A stretch of 64,000 nucleotides of DNA from an alpha proteobacterium MED-G09 (GTDB lineage: Bacteria > Pseudomonadota > Alphaproteobacteria > MED-G09): the NCBI GenBank assembly GCA_905182015.1, contig CAJIZT010000006.1, positions 1 through 64,000 on the forward strand. Reading direction: 5' to 3'. The notes below the pieces were generated by a model, which was not told where the DNA came from, ran no database searches, and worked only from the letters and a program-made list of their open reading frames with translations. Each line of letters begins with the position of its first letter. Position 1 is the stretch's first letter. Shown one piece after another: positions 1 to 8,538 of this stretch. A program made the position numbers and the translations under genes.

Positions 1-210
1 ATGATAAATTGCCTGATTTGTTCCACATCCAGCTATCAGTATATTGAGATTGTCTCTATATTCTTTTTCTGGAAATAATCTTTGCCAAATCAGCGTTAAA
101 CAAGATCCTTGTTGATAGCCCAGATCTATTTTTTGATCCATATCTAAGATAGGTTCTGGGTAAGGATGCTCGTTATATTGAGCCTCAATATCATCATCAT
201 ATTTAGGCAT
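1..210 (-). CDS. Class I SAM-dependent methyltransferase, N-terminal part (cut by window edge)
   Basis: Only the first 70 codons are in the window; the C-terminus lies left of position 1. Residues about 56-66 read NILIAGCGTNQ, a good match to methyltransferase motif I, the glycine-rich loop that binds S-adenosylmethionine. Residues 11-18 (QYNEHPYP) resemble the Q-Y-x-x-N/H-P-Y-P element that precedes this loop in a family of small-molecule or TPR-linked methyltransferases. The ATG at 208-210 directly follows the stop codon of the upstream Rieske oxygenase gene, with no base between, so the two are probably one transcript with coupled translation. The substrate is unknown. Confidence 0.75.
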   Translation of the reverse strand, partial: MPKYDDDIEAQYNEHPYPEPILDMDQKIDLGYQQGSCLTLIWQRLFPEKEYRDNLNILIAGCGTNQAIYH

Positions 211-1623
211 TTACGCCTTTAATGGACCTTTAGCAATATATTTGTCTATTGTCTGATGGTAGTGACGTAGTCTGCTCTCTTGATAATTAGCGTATGTCAC
301 AGCGCCTTTTTTTGAAGCCCTCATTCCAGCTTCTAACTCTGGTATGTTTGCCATGTCTTGGTCAAAAATAAACCCAATACCTGTAAGCTCCTCAGCATCA
401 TCCCAACATTCGTCTTCATTAAGATAGTGAATTGGAATTGGCTCATATGACTCCTCTTTAGCTGAATCAACATGATTTCTTTGAAGGAATATAGCTTCCA
501 TTATTGATGAATCATGACGATTACCGTTTGGTCTGAATCTATAGATTAGATTTCTTGGAAAACCACCCCAGGGTGAGAAATTTGGAAATACATTATATAC
601 TATGGCGTCCAGCATTTCGGTATCGGATTTATCAGAGTAATCATGACCATCGTTTACTTTAAATGCATCTCTCATAGTCTGGGCGGCAACTTTTCTTGCC
701 TCCTCTCCTTCAGGAACGACAATCTTATCCTCTGTTTCTACTCTTCCTGATCCATAAAATATGGTATCGAAAATTTCTTGCTCAGTTGTATCCCAGCAAT
801 TAGGGCTTGGCTTTCCAACAAGCGCAATGTTTCTGTTTACATGATCGCCATAAACATCATACCTTGCATTTTCATCTGCTTGAAAAGGCATAATCTGGGG
901 ATGAATTTCTGTAGCATGAAAAGCTTCCATAAAGGCTTCTTGAACAATTTTCCAATTACCTGGAACAACCTTTGATACATGAATAGATTTCTTACAATTA
1001 CCAAGATCCCATCTTTCGTGATGTTCTGGAACAGGGTCTAAGTATTCTAAAAGTGGCATTGCGTTATCATCTATATTTATAAAGACAAACCCTTGCCATA
1101 TATCAGTACTTACTTGAGGTAAATTCCATTCCTCTGGTTTTACATGAGGAAAATCCCAAGCAGCAGGTGTATGCTTAAGTGTTCCATCTAAATTCCAGCA
1201 ATATCCATGAAAAGGACATTTGATTTCTTCGCTATTAGAAGATCTTTCAGTTTTTAATTTTCTTGCCCTGTGAAGGCATGAATTATAGTAACCTTGAATT
1301 TTATTTTCTTCCGTCCTAATTATTACAAAGGAATAGTCGAGTATGTCATAAACTAAACTATCACCAACATTAGGAATATCTTCAACTCTGCAGGCAAATT
1401 GCCACACTCTTGTCCACATAGATTCTGCTTCTTTGTCAAAAAACTCTTTCGATATATATCTGTCGATTGATATATCTTCCGATCCTAAGTAAGGAGCGCT
1501 TTCTTCATACATGAATTTTGGCACAGTCTTACTATCTTGGTCGAGGTAATCAGTATAGCTTTCGTCTGGAGTTCTGGCTGAACCTGGCTTGACACTATCT
1601 TTGTCTTTTAAAATTTCACTCAT
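211..1623 (-). CDS. Rieske [2Fe-2S] aromatic-ring-hydroxylating oxygenase, alpha subunit
   Basis: 470 residues. The Rieske centre is complete: Cys116-x-His118, 17 residues, Cys136-x2-His139. The C-terminal catalytic domain carries the mononuclear-iron histidines His236 and His241 in the segment EAFHATEIH. The usual bridging Asp just before them is Glu233, a common variant. A probable third iron ligand lies in FDQDMAN near the C-terminus. I chose the ATG at 1623 because GGGGA stands about 7 bases upstream; an in-frame ATG at 1662 would add 13 residues without a site. The family oxygenates aromatic or other hydrophobic rings using electrons from a reductase, and no reductase or ferredoxin is nearby. 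A methyltransferase gene follows immediately, and an NTF2-fold gene diverges from it. Confidence 0.9.
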   Translation of the reverse strand: MSEILKDKDSVKPGSARTPDESYTDYLDQDSKTVPKFMYEESAPYLGSEDISIDRYISKEFFDKEAESMWTRVWQFACRVEDIPNVGDSLVYDILDYSFVIIRTEENKIQGYYNSCLHRARKLKTERSSNSEEIKCPFHGYCWNLDGTLKHTPAAWDFPHVKPEEWNLPQVSTDIWQGFVFINIDDNAMPLLEYLDPVPEHHERWDLGNCKKSIHVSKVVPGNWKIVQEAFMEAFHATEIHPQIMPFQADENARYDVYGDHVNRNIALVGKPSPNCWDTTEQEIFDTIFYGSGRVETEDKIVVPEGEEARKVAAQTMRDAFKVNDGHDYSDKSDTEMLDAIVYNVFPNFSPWGGFPRNLIYRFRPNGNRHDSSIMEAIFLQRNHVDSAKEESYEPIPIHYLNEDECWDDAEELTGIGFIFDQDMANIPELEAGMRASKKGAVTYANYQESRLRHYHQTIDKYIAKGPLKA

Positions 1624-1810
1624 TTGTAATTCCCCGCACATAAAAATAAATTTGAAAGTCATTTTACAGACAAAATTATATTTTAGTAAATCTTTTTTAA
1701 TAAATAATTCTTATTATTTAAGGAAAAATATAAAAATACTATAATTTAATTTTTTTTTCTATCTATATAGCCTTAGATGGAGTTTATTAAATCTTAACTG
1801 GGAGGATAAT

Positions 1811-2221
1811 TTGTTGAGCAATTCAGATGATTTAAAGGATAAATTAGATATAAGAGAAGTACTTGATAGGTATTGTGATGGAGTGAATCAACGTGATTCA
1901 AAGGTATGGGGAAGTACCTGGTCTTTAAATGCAGTTTGGGAAATACCACACTTAAAAATTAAAAATGAAGGTAGGGATAATATAGTTGCCATATGGACTG
2001 AGGCAATGAAAGGCTATCCTTTTGTTCATATGATGGCGCAGCCTGGGTATATAAATATTAATGGTAATAATGCAAGCATGAGAAGCTACACTCTTGAGAC
2101 AGCAGTTTTACCTGACGGGACTGAAATTCATCCTTGCGGCCAATACGACGACGAACTTATCCGCGAAGAAGGCGAATGGAAATTTTCTCATAGATCGTTT
2201 AAAAATTTACACGGTGAGTAA
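1811..2221 (+). CDS. SnoaL/NTF2-like fold protein, possible ring-hydroxylase beta-like subunit
   Basis: 136 residues. The opening (DIREVLDRYCDGVNQRD, then a WS...AVWEIP block) is typical of SnoaL-like proteins of the NTF2 superfamily, whose cone-shaped fold also forms the beta subunits of ring-hydroxylating oxygenases. The start is TTG: GGGAGG at about 1800-1805 precedes two consecutive TTG codons (1811 and 1814), and either could be used. It diverges from the Rieske oxygenase gene across a 187-base AT-rich gap, which suggests shared control. It is shorter than classical beta subunits (about 160-190 residues), so it may instead be a stand-alone isomerase or cyclase-like protein. Its exact activity is unknown. 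Confidence 0.75.
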   Translation: MLSNSDDLKDKLDIREVLDRYCDGVNQRDSKVWGSTWSLNAVWEIPHLKIKNEGRDNIVAIWTEAMKGYPFVHMMAQPGYININGNNASMRSYTLETAVLPDGTEIHPCGQYDDELIREEGEWKFSHRSFKNLHGE

Positions 2222-2328
2222 GATCAAATAATATTGAACAACAGAATTTATGGTAGTGATTTAGTATTCATCAGGGGATTGAGAGAGTAAAAGCCTCAGC
2301 GCTAAAAGTTAATTTTTTTGGATTTAAG

Positions 2329-2976
2329 ATGAAATTTATAATTTTTGATTTAGATGATACGTTACTATGCGGTGATTGTGAGCGATACTGGTCTAGTTTT
2401 TTAGCCAACAAAGGTCTTATGAAAGAAGAAAATAATTCATCAAAAATTAATCAATTTGATGAAGATTATCGTAACGGTGTTTTAAATTTTGATGAATACT
2501 CATCTTATATCCAGGAACCTTTGAGGGGCATGAATCAAGATAATGTGGACCTTCTTTTAAAGGAATTTATTACAAAGGTAGGATCTAAGTTATCTGACAA
2601 TTTAACTAAAAATCTTCTTATCGAATCAAAGTCGGCAGATAAAGTTCTTATTGCCTCTGGATCACATGATTTCTTAGTTAAGGGATTTGCTGACTATTTT
2701 AAAATTGAATCAAGTATTGGAACGCCTACTGAAATAAAAAACAATGTATATACTGGTAATTTGGCCGGTGAACCAACCTTTAAAGAAGGAAAGGTTAGGG
2801 CGGTAGAAAAATGGTGTTTACAGAATAACCTTAAGGTTAGTAATTCAATATTTTATTCTGATTCAATTAATGATTTACCAATGTTTGAAGTTTGTGGAAA
2901 GCCTATTGCTGTTAATCCAGATAAACTTTTAAATGAGATTGCAATTAAGAGATCTTATGAGATTATCAATAGATAG
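2329..2976 (+). CDS. HAD-superfamily hydrolase, phosphoserine-phosphatase-like (subclass IB)
   Basis: 215 residues. HAD motif I is FDLDDTLL with nucleophile Asp7 and acid/base Asp9. Motif II is the serine in IASGSHDF, motif III a lysine in KEGKVRAVEKW, and motif IV is YSDSINDLPM, with the metal-binding aspartates. The helical cap between motifs I and II matches the SerB/CicA-type HAD-IB group, which dephosphorylates small phosphate esters. The ATG at 2329 begins the conserved MKFIIFDLDD. It lies 107 bases after the NTF2-like gene and 56 bases before the VOC gene, so an operon is possible but not tight. It could be a serine phosphatase or a general phosphatase; neighbours do not decide this. 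Confidence 0.85.
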   Translation: MKFIIFDLDDTLLCGDCERYWSSFLANKGLMKEENNSSKINQFDEDYRNGVLNFDEYSSYIQEPLRGMNQDNVDLLLKEFITKVGSKLSDNLTKNLLIESKSADKVLIASGSHDFLVKGFADYFKIESSIGTPTEIKNNVYTGNLAGEPTFKEGKVRAVEKWCLQNNLKVSNSIFYSDSINDLPMFEVCGKPIAVNPDKLLNEIAIKRSYEIINR

Positions 2977-3032
2977 TTTTTATTAATAGTTTTTAATATT
3001 TAGAATAGTGAAAACCTTAACAGGAGAGAGAA

Positions 3033-3407
3033 ATGTTTAGTCATATTATGGTCGGAGCAAACAATATAGAAGAATCAAAAGCGTTTTATGATGCCACCTT
3101 AGGCGCGCTGGGATACAAACCGGGAGTCATAGATCCCAAGGGTCGTTGTTTTTATGCAACGAAATCAGGAATTTTTTCAATTAGCGTTCCCATAGACGGT
3201 GAGCCGGCGGGTCCAGGAAATGGAAGTACAGTAGGTTTTGCTGTAGATAGCCCTGAGGCGGGTGATGCATGGCACGCTGCAGGTATAGAAAATGGCGGAA
3301 CAACTTGTGAAGATGCTCCGGGTATTAGAGAGGAAATGAATATATACCTTGCCTATCTTCGTGATCCGGCTGGAAATAAAATATGCGCACTTCTTCGTAT
3401 GAGCTAA
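3033..3407 (+). CDS. VOC (glyoxalase/bleomycin-resistance) superfamily protein
   Basis: 124 residues forming a single glyoxalase-like module: N-terminal FSHIMVGANNIEESKAFYDATLGALGY, and a C-terminal YLAYLRDPAGNKICAL segment typical of the family. His4 and the DPAGNK region are where metal-binding residues usually sit. A strong AGGAGAGAG site precedes the ATG. The family includes lyases, dioxygenases and drug-binding proteins. Only 2 bases separate it from the next NTF2-like gene, so they are cotranscribed. Proteins of this short type with the ending RDPAGNKICA are common in proteobacteria, but their substrate is generally undefined. Confidence 0.85.
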   Translation: MFSHIMVGANNIEESKAFYDATLGALGYKPGVIDPKGRCFYATKSGIFSISVPIDGEPAGPGNGSTVGFAVDSPEAGDAWHAAGIENGGTTCEDAPGIREEMNIYLAYLRDPAGNKICALLRMS

Positions 3408-3409
3408 TT

Positions 3410-3871
3410 ATGAGTATTACGAAGAATAAGAAATTAGTACAACACTGGTACGAAGCTCTTGCTGAAGGTGATTTCGAAACTATTTTTGATATGCATCATG
3501 AGGATGTTATTTATAATATGGTTGGAAGCACTCCAGTGTCAGGAAGGATTTATGGAAAAGACGCCTGTTGTAAAGGAATGATCGGTCAAAAGCTATTGGA
3601 AAAACTTATTCCTGAAAAAATTAAATTCTCAAAAAAATGGAAAATTATAGCCGCCGAGAACGATCGTGTTGTTGGTCTTATGCAGGGTGGTGGACCTTGT
3701 CAAAATGGAGAAGAATACGAGCAAACATATTGCGAGATTTTTACCATACGTGATGATAAAATCATTGAGCTCCATGCTTTTTTTGATACAGCCTTGGTTG
3801 AACAATGTTTGTTTGAAAACCCGCTGTCAAGAAAACCAAAAGCTATTAAAGATCCATTCCAAATTAAGTAA
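3410..3871 (+). CDS. SnoaL-like/NTF2-superfamily protein
   Basis: 153 residues. The pattern VQHWYEALAEGDFETIFDMHHEDVIYNMVGSTP is the classical SnoaL-like opening, a helix followed by the first strand of the NTF2 cone, and FTIRDDKIIELHAFFDTALVEQ closes the fold. I chose the ATG at 3410, 2 bases after the VOC stop codon; an in-frame ATG at 3383 would overlap that gene. The family includes polyketide cyclases, steroid isomerases and many uncharacterised enzymes. Position between a VOC protein and an SDR suggests small-molecule catabolism, but no substrate can be assigned. It is not closely similar by eye to the other NTF2-like protein at 1811. Confidence 0.8.
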   Translation: MSITKNKKLVQHWYEALAEGDFETIFDMHHEDVIYNMVGSTPVSGRIYGKDACCKGMIGQKLLEKLIPEKIKFSKKWKIIAAENDRVVGLMQGGGPCQNGEEYEQTYCEIFTIRDDKIIELHAFFDTALVEQCLFENPLSRKPKAIKDPFQIK

Positions 3872-3884
3872 GGAGATATATATT

Positions 3885-4661
3885 ATGACAATTGAAGGAA
3901 AAAGAATAATAGTAACTGGCTCGGCAAGTGGGATGGGGGAAGCAACTTTAAAGGCTTACATCCAAGCTGGCGCGCATGTTATCGGCATGGATGTGTCTGA
4001 TGATATTGGAAGCTCAATTTGTGAAAATTCAAACAATGAGGGCCCTGGAAGGTGTTCCTATATTCACGTTGACGTCTCAGATAAAGCCAGCGTTGTAAGC
4101 TCTTTTGCAAAAGCTAATGAAATGCTTGGAGGTCTTGACGTACTTGCTCATCCTGCGGCTATACAGAGGGCTTCTAATGCTTCAGAGGTAAGCGTCGAGG
4201 ACTGGGATTTAATGTTTGCCGTGAATGTGAAAGGTACAATGCTGACTAATCAAATTGCCCAAGAATATATGAAGGCGAGCGGAGGTGGCTCTATCATAAA
4301 TTTTGGATCTATATCTGGATTAAGGCCGGAGCCATCAGCATCAGCATATTCTGCAGCAAAGGGAGCTGTCCACTCCTGGACAAGAACTGCAGCAGGTTCA
4401 TGGGGTAAGGATAATATTAGGGTGAATGCCATTCTTCCCGCAATGGCTACACCAATGTATCGAGCAGCTAGAGAAAGATCTTCAGAAGAAGAAAATTTAG
4501 CTAGTCACTGGAGAAATTCTGTCCCGATTGCCTTAGGTCAAGAGTACGGTGACCCTGAAAAAGACCTTGCGCCTGTTATGATATTTTTTGCCTCAGATGC
4601 ATCTAAGTTTATAACGGGTCAACTTATACCGGTTGATGGAGGACAAACAGCTGGCCTTTAA
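3885..4661 (+). CDS. Short-chain dehydrogenase/reductase (SDR)
   Basis: 258 residues, a classical SDR. The cofactor loop TGSASGMG lies at residues 11-18, an Asp-rich stretch follows the second strand (favouring NAD over NADP), NVKG and the serine of NFGSISG come next, and the catalytic pair is in SAYSAAKGA (Tyr-x3-Lys). The ending FITGQLIPVDGGQTAGL is the family C-terminus. The start ATG at 3885 follows AAGGAGA; the open frame extends upstream into the previous gene but without support. It lies 13 bases after an NTF2-like gene, and its last 26 bases overlap the next membrane-protein gene. It probably oxidises an alcohol or reduces a ketone of the pathway encoded here. Confidence 0.9.
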   Translation: MTIEGKRIIVTGSASGMGEATLKAYIQAGAHVIGMDVSDDIGSSICENSNNEGPGRCSYIHVDVSDKASVVSSFAKANEMLGGLDVLAHPAAIQRASNASEVSVEDWDLMFAVNVKGTMLTNQIAQEYMKASGGGSIINFGSISGLRPEPSASAYSAAKGAVHSWTRTAAGSWGKDNIRVNAILPAMATPMYRAARERSSEEENLASHWRNSVPIALGQEYGDPEKDLAPVMIFFASDASKFITGQLIPVDGGQTAGL

Positions 4662-5577
4662 AGCTGAGGAATATTCTCTTCCTATTTTTATCATTTTACT
4701 ATTAATTGTTTTATTTTCTGGTAACGCAGCTTTGTCAGTTTTTCTTGGAATTTTATTTTCTTTGATAGTAAATCCTAAAGAGACATTTTTTTCAATAAAA
4801 ATTGGAACACTTCCATTACAGATTGGTATTATTTTTTTAGGAACCACAATTAACCTTCCTTATGCCTGGAGTATTGGTTCTGATTATTTCTTCTGGATAG
4901 CGGTATTTGTTATCTCCACTTTTTTTCTTGGTATATTTCTAGGAAAGGTTTTTGGAGTTCATCACAGAATGACATTTATGCTTTCTGCAGGGGCTGCTAT
5001 TTGTGGCGGGACAGCAATCGCTGCTGTTGCTCCAATTATTAAAGCTAAACCTCAAGAAATATTAATTTCTATAACAATAATTTTTTTACTAAATGCCTTG
5101 GCAATTTTAGTATTTCCAATAATAGGTAGCTCTTTAAATATGAGTAATTATCAATTTGGAGTCTGGTCTGCTTTAGCCATACATGACACTAGCTCTGTTA
5201 TGGCGGCTGCATTATTATATAGCGATGAGTCAGCGCAGGTCGCCGCAACCTTAAAGCTCGGAAGAACTTTTTGGATTATACCATTATTATTAATTTCTAG
5301 TTGGTTTTTTAAAAATGAAACAAAAAAAATAAAGTTTCCAAGATTTATAATCTTCTTTTTGATAGCAATTTTATCAAATACTTTATTAGATTTCGGGGAT
5401 AATTTTTTATTAATTTTAAAAAATATAAGTCAGTGCTTACTATTAATCGGCCTTTTTTGTATTGGAACTCAGTCAAATATTTCTAGCTTAAGGTTATTAA
5501 GTATTAGGCCGGTAATATTAGCTATAGGTTTATGGTTGGTAGTTATTCCATTGTCTTATATAATTGTATTACTTTAA
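4636..5577 (+). CDS. YeiH-family (UPF0324) putative sulfate-exporter membrane protein
   Basis: 313 residues with about nine to ten hydrophobic segments, the normal size for YeiH-type proteins. Recognisable family blocks are PLQIGIIFLGTTI, FGVHHRMTFMLSAGAAICGGTAIAAVAPIIKA, and FGVWSALAIHDTSSVMAAALLYS. The reaction is not well proven for the family; it is annotated as a putative sulfate exporter. The start overlaps the end of the SDR gene: the ATG at 4636 (or TTG at 4633) lacks a clear ribosome site, and a GGAGG at 4638-4642 lies downstream, before a CTG at 4651 that would be an unusual start. Which start is used is uncertain. It is likely translated by coupling to the SDR. Confidence 0.85.
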   Translation: MEDKQLAFKAEEYSLPIFIILLLIVLFSGNAALSVFLGILFSLIVNPKETFFSIKIGTLPLQIGIIFLGTTINLPYAWSIGSDYFFWIAVFVISTFFLGIFLGKVFGVHHRMTFMLSAGAAICGGTAIAAVAPIIKAKPQEILISITIIFLLNALAILVFPIIGSSLNMSNYQFGVWSALAIHDTSSVMAAALLYSDESAQVAATLKLGRTFWIIPLLLISSWFFKNETKKIKFPRFIIFFLIAILSNTLLDFGDNFLLILKNISQCLLLIGLFCIGTQSNISSLRLLSIRPVILAIGLWLVVIPLSYIIVLL

Positions 5578-5601
5578 TAATTTATAATAAAAGGAATTGC
5601 T

Positions 5602-6621
5602 ATGAATGAAATGGAAGTAAAAAACAGATTTTGGGTTATGAAAAGTTTACCCGAGGGTAATGACTTTGAGAGTGCTCTTGAGATCAGAGAGGAGGGTAAA
5701 ATAGAAATTCCAGATGGTTGTTTTGCGACAAAAAATTCATTTATCTCCATGGATGCTGGTACTCGAATGTATATGACGGAGAGAGAGGATTCCTTCCAGC
5801 CTCCAATCCCGATAGGGGAAAAATTAATGGGCACTGTTCTTGGCGAGATTATTGAGAGTAATCACCCTGATCATAAAATTGGAGATGTATTAAGGTCTTA
5901 TGGTCAATGGTCAGATTATTCAGTTGTAGATCCTAGCGCAATGTATCCAAGTAAAGTGGATATTAGTGATACAGACCTTGTAAATTATGTGGGAATATAC
6001 GGTGCAAATGGCTGGACTGCTTATGTTGGTGTTATTAATACAGGAAGAGTAAAGGCTGGCGATACATTTGTTGTATCTGCTGCAGCTGGATGCACTGGGT
6101 TAATGGCTGGACAAATTGCTAAGATTTCAGGATGCAAGGTTATTGGCATTGCAGGAACTGATCAGAAGTGTGATCTAATCTGCAAAGATTATGGTTTTGA
6201 TGGAGCTATTAATTATAAAACTGAAAATATTTCTGAAAAATTGAAAGAATTATGTCCAGAGGGAGTTAATGTATATTTTGATAATGTAGCCGGATCTACT
6301 TTGGATGCGGTTCTTGAGAATATGGCTAACTTTGGGGTTATAGCGGTCTGCGGTTTGTTAGAGAACTATGCGTCTACTGAACGTTTACCTGGGCCTTATA
6401 ATTATGATCTTATTCTTATGAAAAGACTTAGGTTTGAAGGTTTCTTCTCCCCAGATTTTTATCATCGTGAAGCAGAAATTAATCCAATTTTAAAAAATTG
6501 GGATAAATCAGGACTTCTAAAGCTACCAATCGAAGTTACTAGTGGTTTAGAGAATCTAGTATCAGCATACTCAAAGCTTTTTGAAGGAAGTAATATTGGG
6601 AAAGTGGTGGTTAAGGTTTAA
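5602..6621 (+). CDS. NADP-dependent alkenal/one reductase of the CurA (YncB) MDR type
   Basis: 339 residues, a zinc-free medium-chain dehydrogenase/reductase. N-terminal VKNRFWVMKSLPEG and the absence of zinc-ligand cysteines match the curcumin reductase / 2-alkenal reductase group. The nucleotide-binding loop is SAAAGCTGLMAGQIAKISG, and VYFDNVAGSTLDAVL with GLLENY are family blocks. These enzymes reduce the C=C bond of alpha,beta-unsaturated ketones and aldehydes with NADPH. AGGA lies 8 bases before the ATG. It follows the YeiH gene by 24 bases and precedes a PNPOx-fold gene by 2, so it belongs to the same transcript. A paralogue of the same type is encoded at 26288. Confidence 0.88.
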   Translation: MNEMEVKNRFWVMKSLPEGNDFESALEIREEGKIEIPDGCFATKNSFISMDAGTRMYMTEREDSFQPPIPIGEKLMGTVLGEIIESNHPDHKIGDVLRSYGQWSDYSVVDPSAMYPSKVDISDTDLVNYVGIYGANGWTAYVGVINTGRVKAGDTFVVSAAAGCTGLMAGQIAKISGCKVIGIAGTDQKCDLICKDYGFDGAINYKTENISEKLKELCPEGVNVYFDNVAGSTLDAVLENMANFGVIAVCGLLENYASTERLPGPYNYDLILMKRLRFEGFFSPDFYHREAEINPILKNWDKSGLLKLPIEVTSGLENLVSAYSKLFEGSNIGKVVVKV

Positions 6622-6623
6622 CA

Positions 6624-7181
6624 ATGGAACACTTCGATCATCTTACACAGGATCTTCAAAAGTTTATTGAAAAACAAAAGATTTTTTTTGTTGGAACAGC
6701 AACATCTGAGGGACTTATAAATATCTCTCCAAAAGGTTTAGAAAGTTTAAAAGTAATTGATCAAAATAAAATTCTTTGGATGAATTTAACTGGAAGCGGC
6801 AATGAAAGTGCTGCGCATACCCAAGAAAATCCAAGAATGACCCTTATGTTTATTTCATTTGAAAAAAAACCACTTATATTGAGAATCTATGGAGAAGCAA
6901 AAGCTATCCACCGACTTGATGAGAAATGGGATGACTTATCATCTAGTTTTCCAGAATCTAATGGTTCAAGGCAAATTTTTGACCTTACTGTTTCATTAGT
7001 TCAGACATCATGTGGGTATGCCGTGCCTTATTATGATTTCAAAGGAGAAAGGGATATCTTAAAGAAGTGGAATGAAAGCGCTGGAAAAAAAGGTATACAA
7101 AAATATTGGAAAGAAAATAATGCTCAATCTCTTGACGGCATAGAAACTAATATTGAAAAGAAGAATATCGAGCGCTCTTAG
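6624..7181 (+). CDS. Pyridoxamine 5'-phosphate oxidase-fold flavin-binding protein
   Basis: 185 residues. KFIEKQKIFFVGTATSEGLINISPKG, WMNLTGSGNESAAHTQENPRMTLMF and ILRIYGEAKAI match the split-barrel PNPOx-like family that binds FMN or F420-type cofactors. SPKG and TGSGNESAAH are the usual flavin-phosphate contacts. It is not PdxH: the family named here contains uncharacterised small reductases or sensors. The ATG is 2 bases after the CurA-like gene, so both are probably made together. The C-terminal 40 residues are lysine-rich and have no recognised motif. A 100-base AT-rich gap follows. Confidence 0.8.
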   Translation: MEHFDHLTQDLQKFIEKQKIFFVGTATSEGLINISPKGLESLKVIDQNKILWMNLTGSGNESAAHTQENPRMTLMFISFEKKPLILRIYGEAKAIHRLDEKWDDLSSSFPESNGSRQIFDLTVSLVQTSCGYAVPYYDFKGERDILKKWNESAGKKGIQKYWKENNAQSLDGIETNIEKKNIERS

Positions 7182-7281
7182 CTACATTATTTAAATCTTA
7201 ATTCTAAAAATAATATAGATATAAAATTTGCGATTATAAGAAATAATTAATTAATACATCAGACTTAAAGGAACTCTATCT

Positions 7282-8538
7282 ATGGGAAGTGAGTTTAAAA
7301 CTTATGATTTAGTTATTCTAGGGGCTGGGGCGGCCGGATTAATGAGTGCAATCACTGCCGGAAAAAGAGGTAAAAAAGTCCTCATTCTTGAAAAATCTAA
7401 TAAGGTTGGAAAAAAGATACTTATGTCTGGTGGTGGAAAAAGTAATTTCACTAATCTTTATGTGGAGCCTAAAAATTTTATCTCCGCAAACGCTTATTTC
7501 TGTATTTCGGCTTTAAATCGTTATAAGCCCGATGATTTTATTGATTTAGTAAAAAAACATAACATTCCCTTTGAGCAAAAAAAACATAATCAGCTTTTTT
7601 GTGTAAATTCATCAAAGGACATTGTGAATATGCTTCTTAAGGAATGCGATGATGTTGGCGTTGAGATTATAACTCATTGTGATACGAGACTGATTAAGCC
7701 CTTAGCCCAGAAAGGTGTTAAAAGATTGTCAAATCAAACTGATAAAATGCGATATGAAATTAAGGGTATATTTTCAAATAGTAATGTTGATTTTTGGTTT
7801 CTTACAGAATCTACAATCATAGCAACTGGGGCTTTATCAATACCTACGCTAGGAGGAAGTGGTTATGGATATGATGTTGCCAGAGAGTACTCTTTAGAAC
7901 TTTTAAATCGAAGAGCAGGCTTAGTTCCTTTTATGTTTAGTGGGTCTATAAAAGAAATTTCTGATAGACTTTCTGGAACCTCTCTTGAGGTTGAGGTATC
8001 TTGCAATGATCATAAGTTTTTGGAAAGCTTATTATTTACCCATCGAGGAATTAGTGGACCTTCGATTTTACAAATTTCAAGCTATTGGCTACCGGGAGAT
8101 TCTATTATTTTAAATTTAATGCCACATGATGACGCTCAATCATTACTGCTTAATGCAAAAAAAGAAAAAGAGGGAATCTTGCTAAGGACTTTTTTAAGTA
8201 AACTTCTTCCAAAGGCCTTAGTGCTTGAGCTGCAAAACTTATGGTGGTCTGGTTTTTCTGAAAAACCTTTTGCAGAGCTAAATAACAAACTCCTTATGAG
8301 CATTGGTGCCAATCTTAATAGGTGGGAGCTTAAACCCTCAGAAACAGAGGGATATAGAACTGCTGAGGTTACACTTGGGGGGGTAAATACTGATGGTGTT
8401 AGTTCCAAGACAATGGAATCTATTAATTATCCCGGACTCTATTTTGTCGGGGAAGTTCTTGATGTATCAGGTCATTTAGGTGGTTTTAATTTTCAGTGGG
8501 CTTGGGCCTCAGGTTATACAGCTGGACTATACGCATAA
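7282..8538 (+). CDS. HI0933/YhiN-type FAD-dependent flavoprotein (BaiN-like)
   Basis: 418 residues. The dinucleotide loop ILGAGAAGLMSAITAGKRGKK begins near residue 12, followed by EKSNKVGKKILMSGGGKSNFTN, the diagnostic block of the HI0933 family (in many members GRKILISGGGRCN). The C-terminus has TLGGVNTDGV and GLYFVGEVLDVSGHLGGFNFQWAWASGY, also diagnostic. The family is widespread and mostly uncharacterised; members have been linked to flavin-dependent reduction. The start ATG at 7282 follows AAAGGAAC. The gene stands between gaps of 100 and 236 bases, so it may be transcribed alone. The middle insert domain at about residues 200-330 is normal for the family. Confidence 0.9.
   Translation: MGSEFKTYDLVILGAGAAGLMSAITAGKRGKKVLILEKSNKVGKKILMSGGGKSNFTNLYVEPKNFISANAYFCISALNRYKPDDFIDLVKKHNIPFEQKKHNQLFCVNSSKDIVNMLLKECDDVGVEIITHCDTRLIKPLAQKGVKRLSNQTDKMRYEIKGIFSNSNVDFWFLTESTIIATGALSIPTLGGSGYGYDVAREYSLELLNRRAGLVPFMFSGSIKEISDRLSGTSLEVEVSCNDHKFLESLLFTHRGISGPSILQISSYWLPGDSIILNLMPHDDAQSLLLNAKKEKEGILLRTFLSKLLPKALVLELQNLWWSGFSEKPFAELNNKLLMSIGANLNRWELKPSETEGYRTAEVTLGGVNTDGVSSKTMESINYPGLYFVGEVLDVSGHLGGFNFQWAWASGYTAGLYA

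Noticed and set aside
4593-4847. 84-codon minus-strand frame
   Set aside because: It overlaps the ends of the SDR and YeiH-type genes on the opposite strand; the product has no motif.
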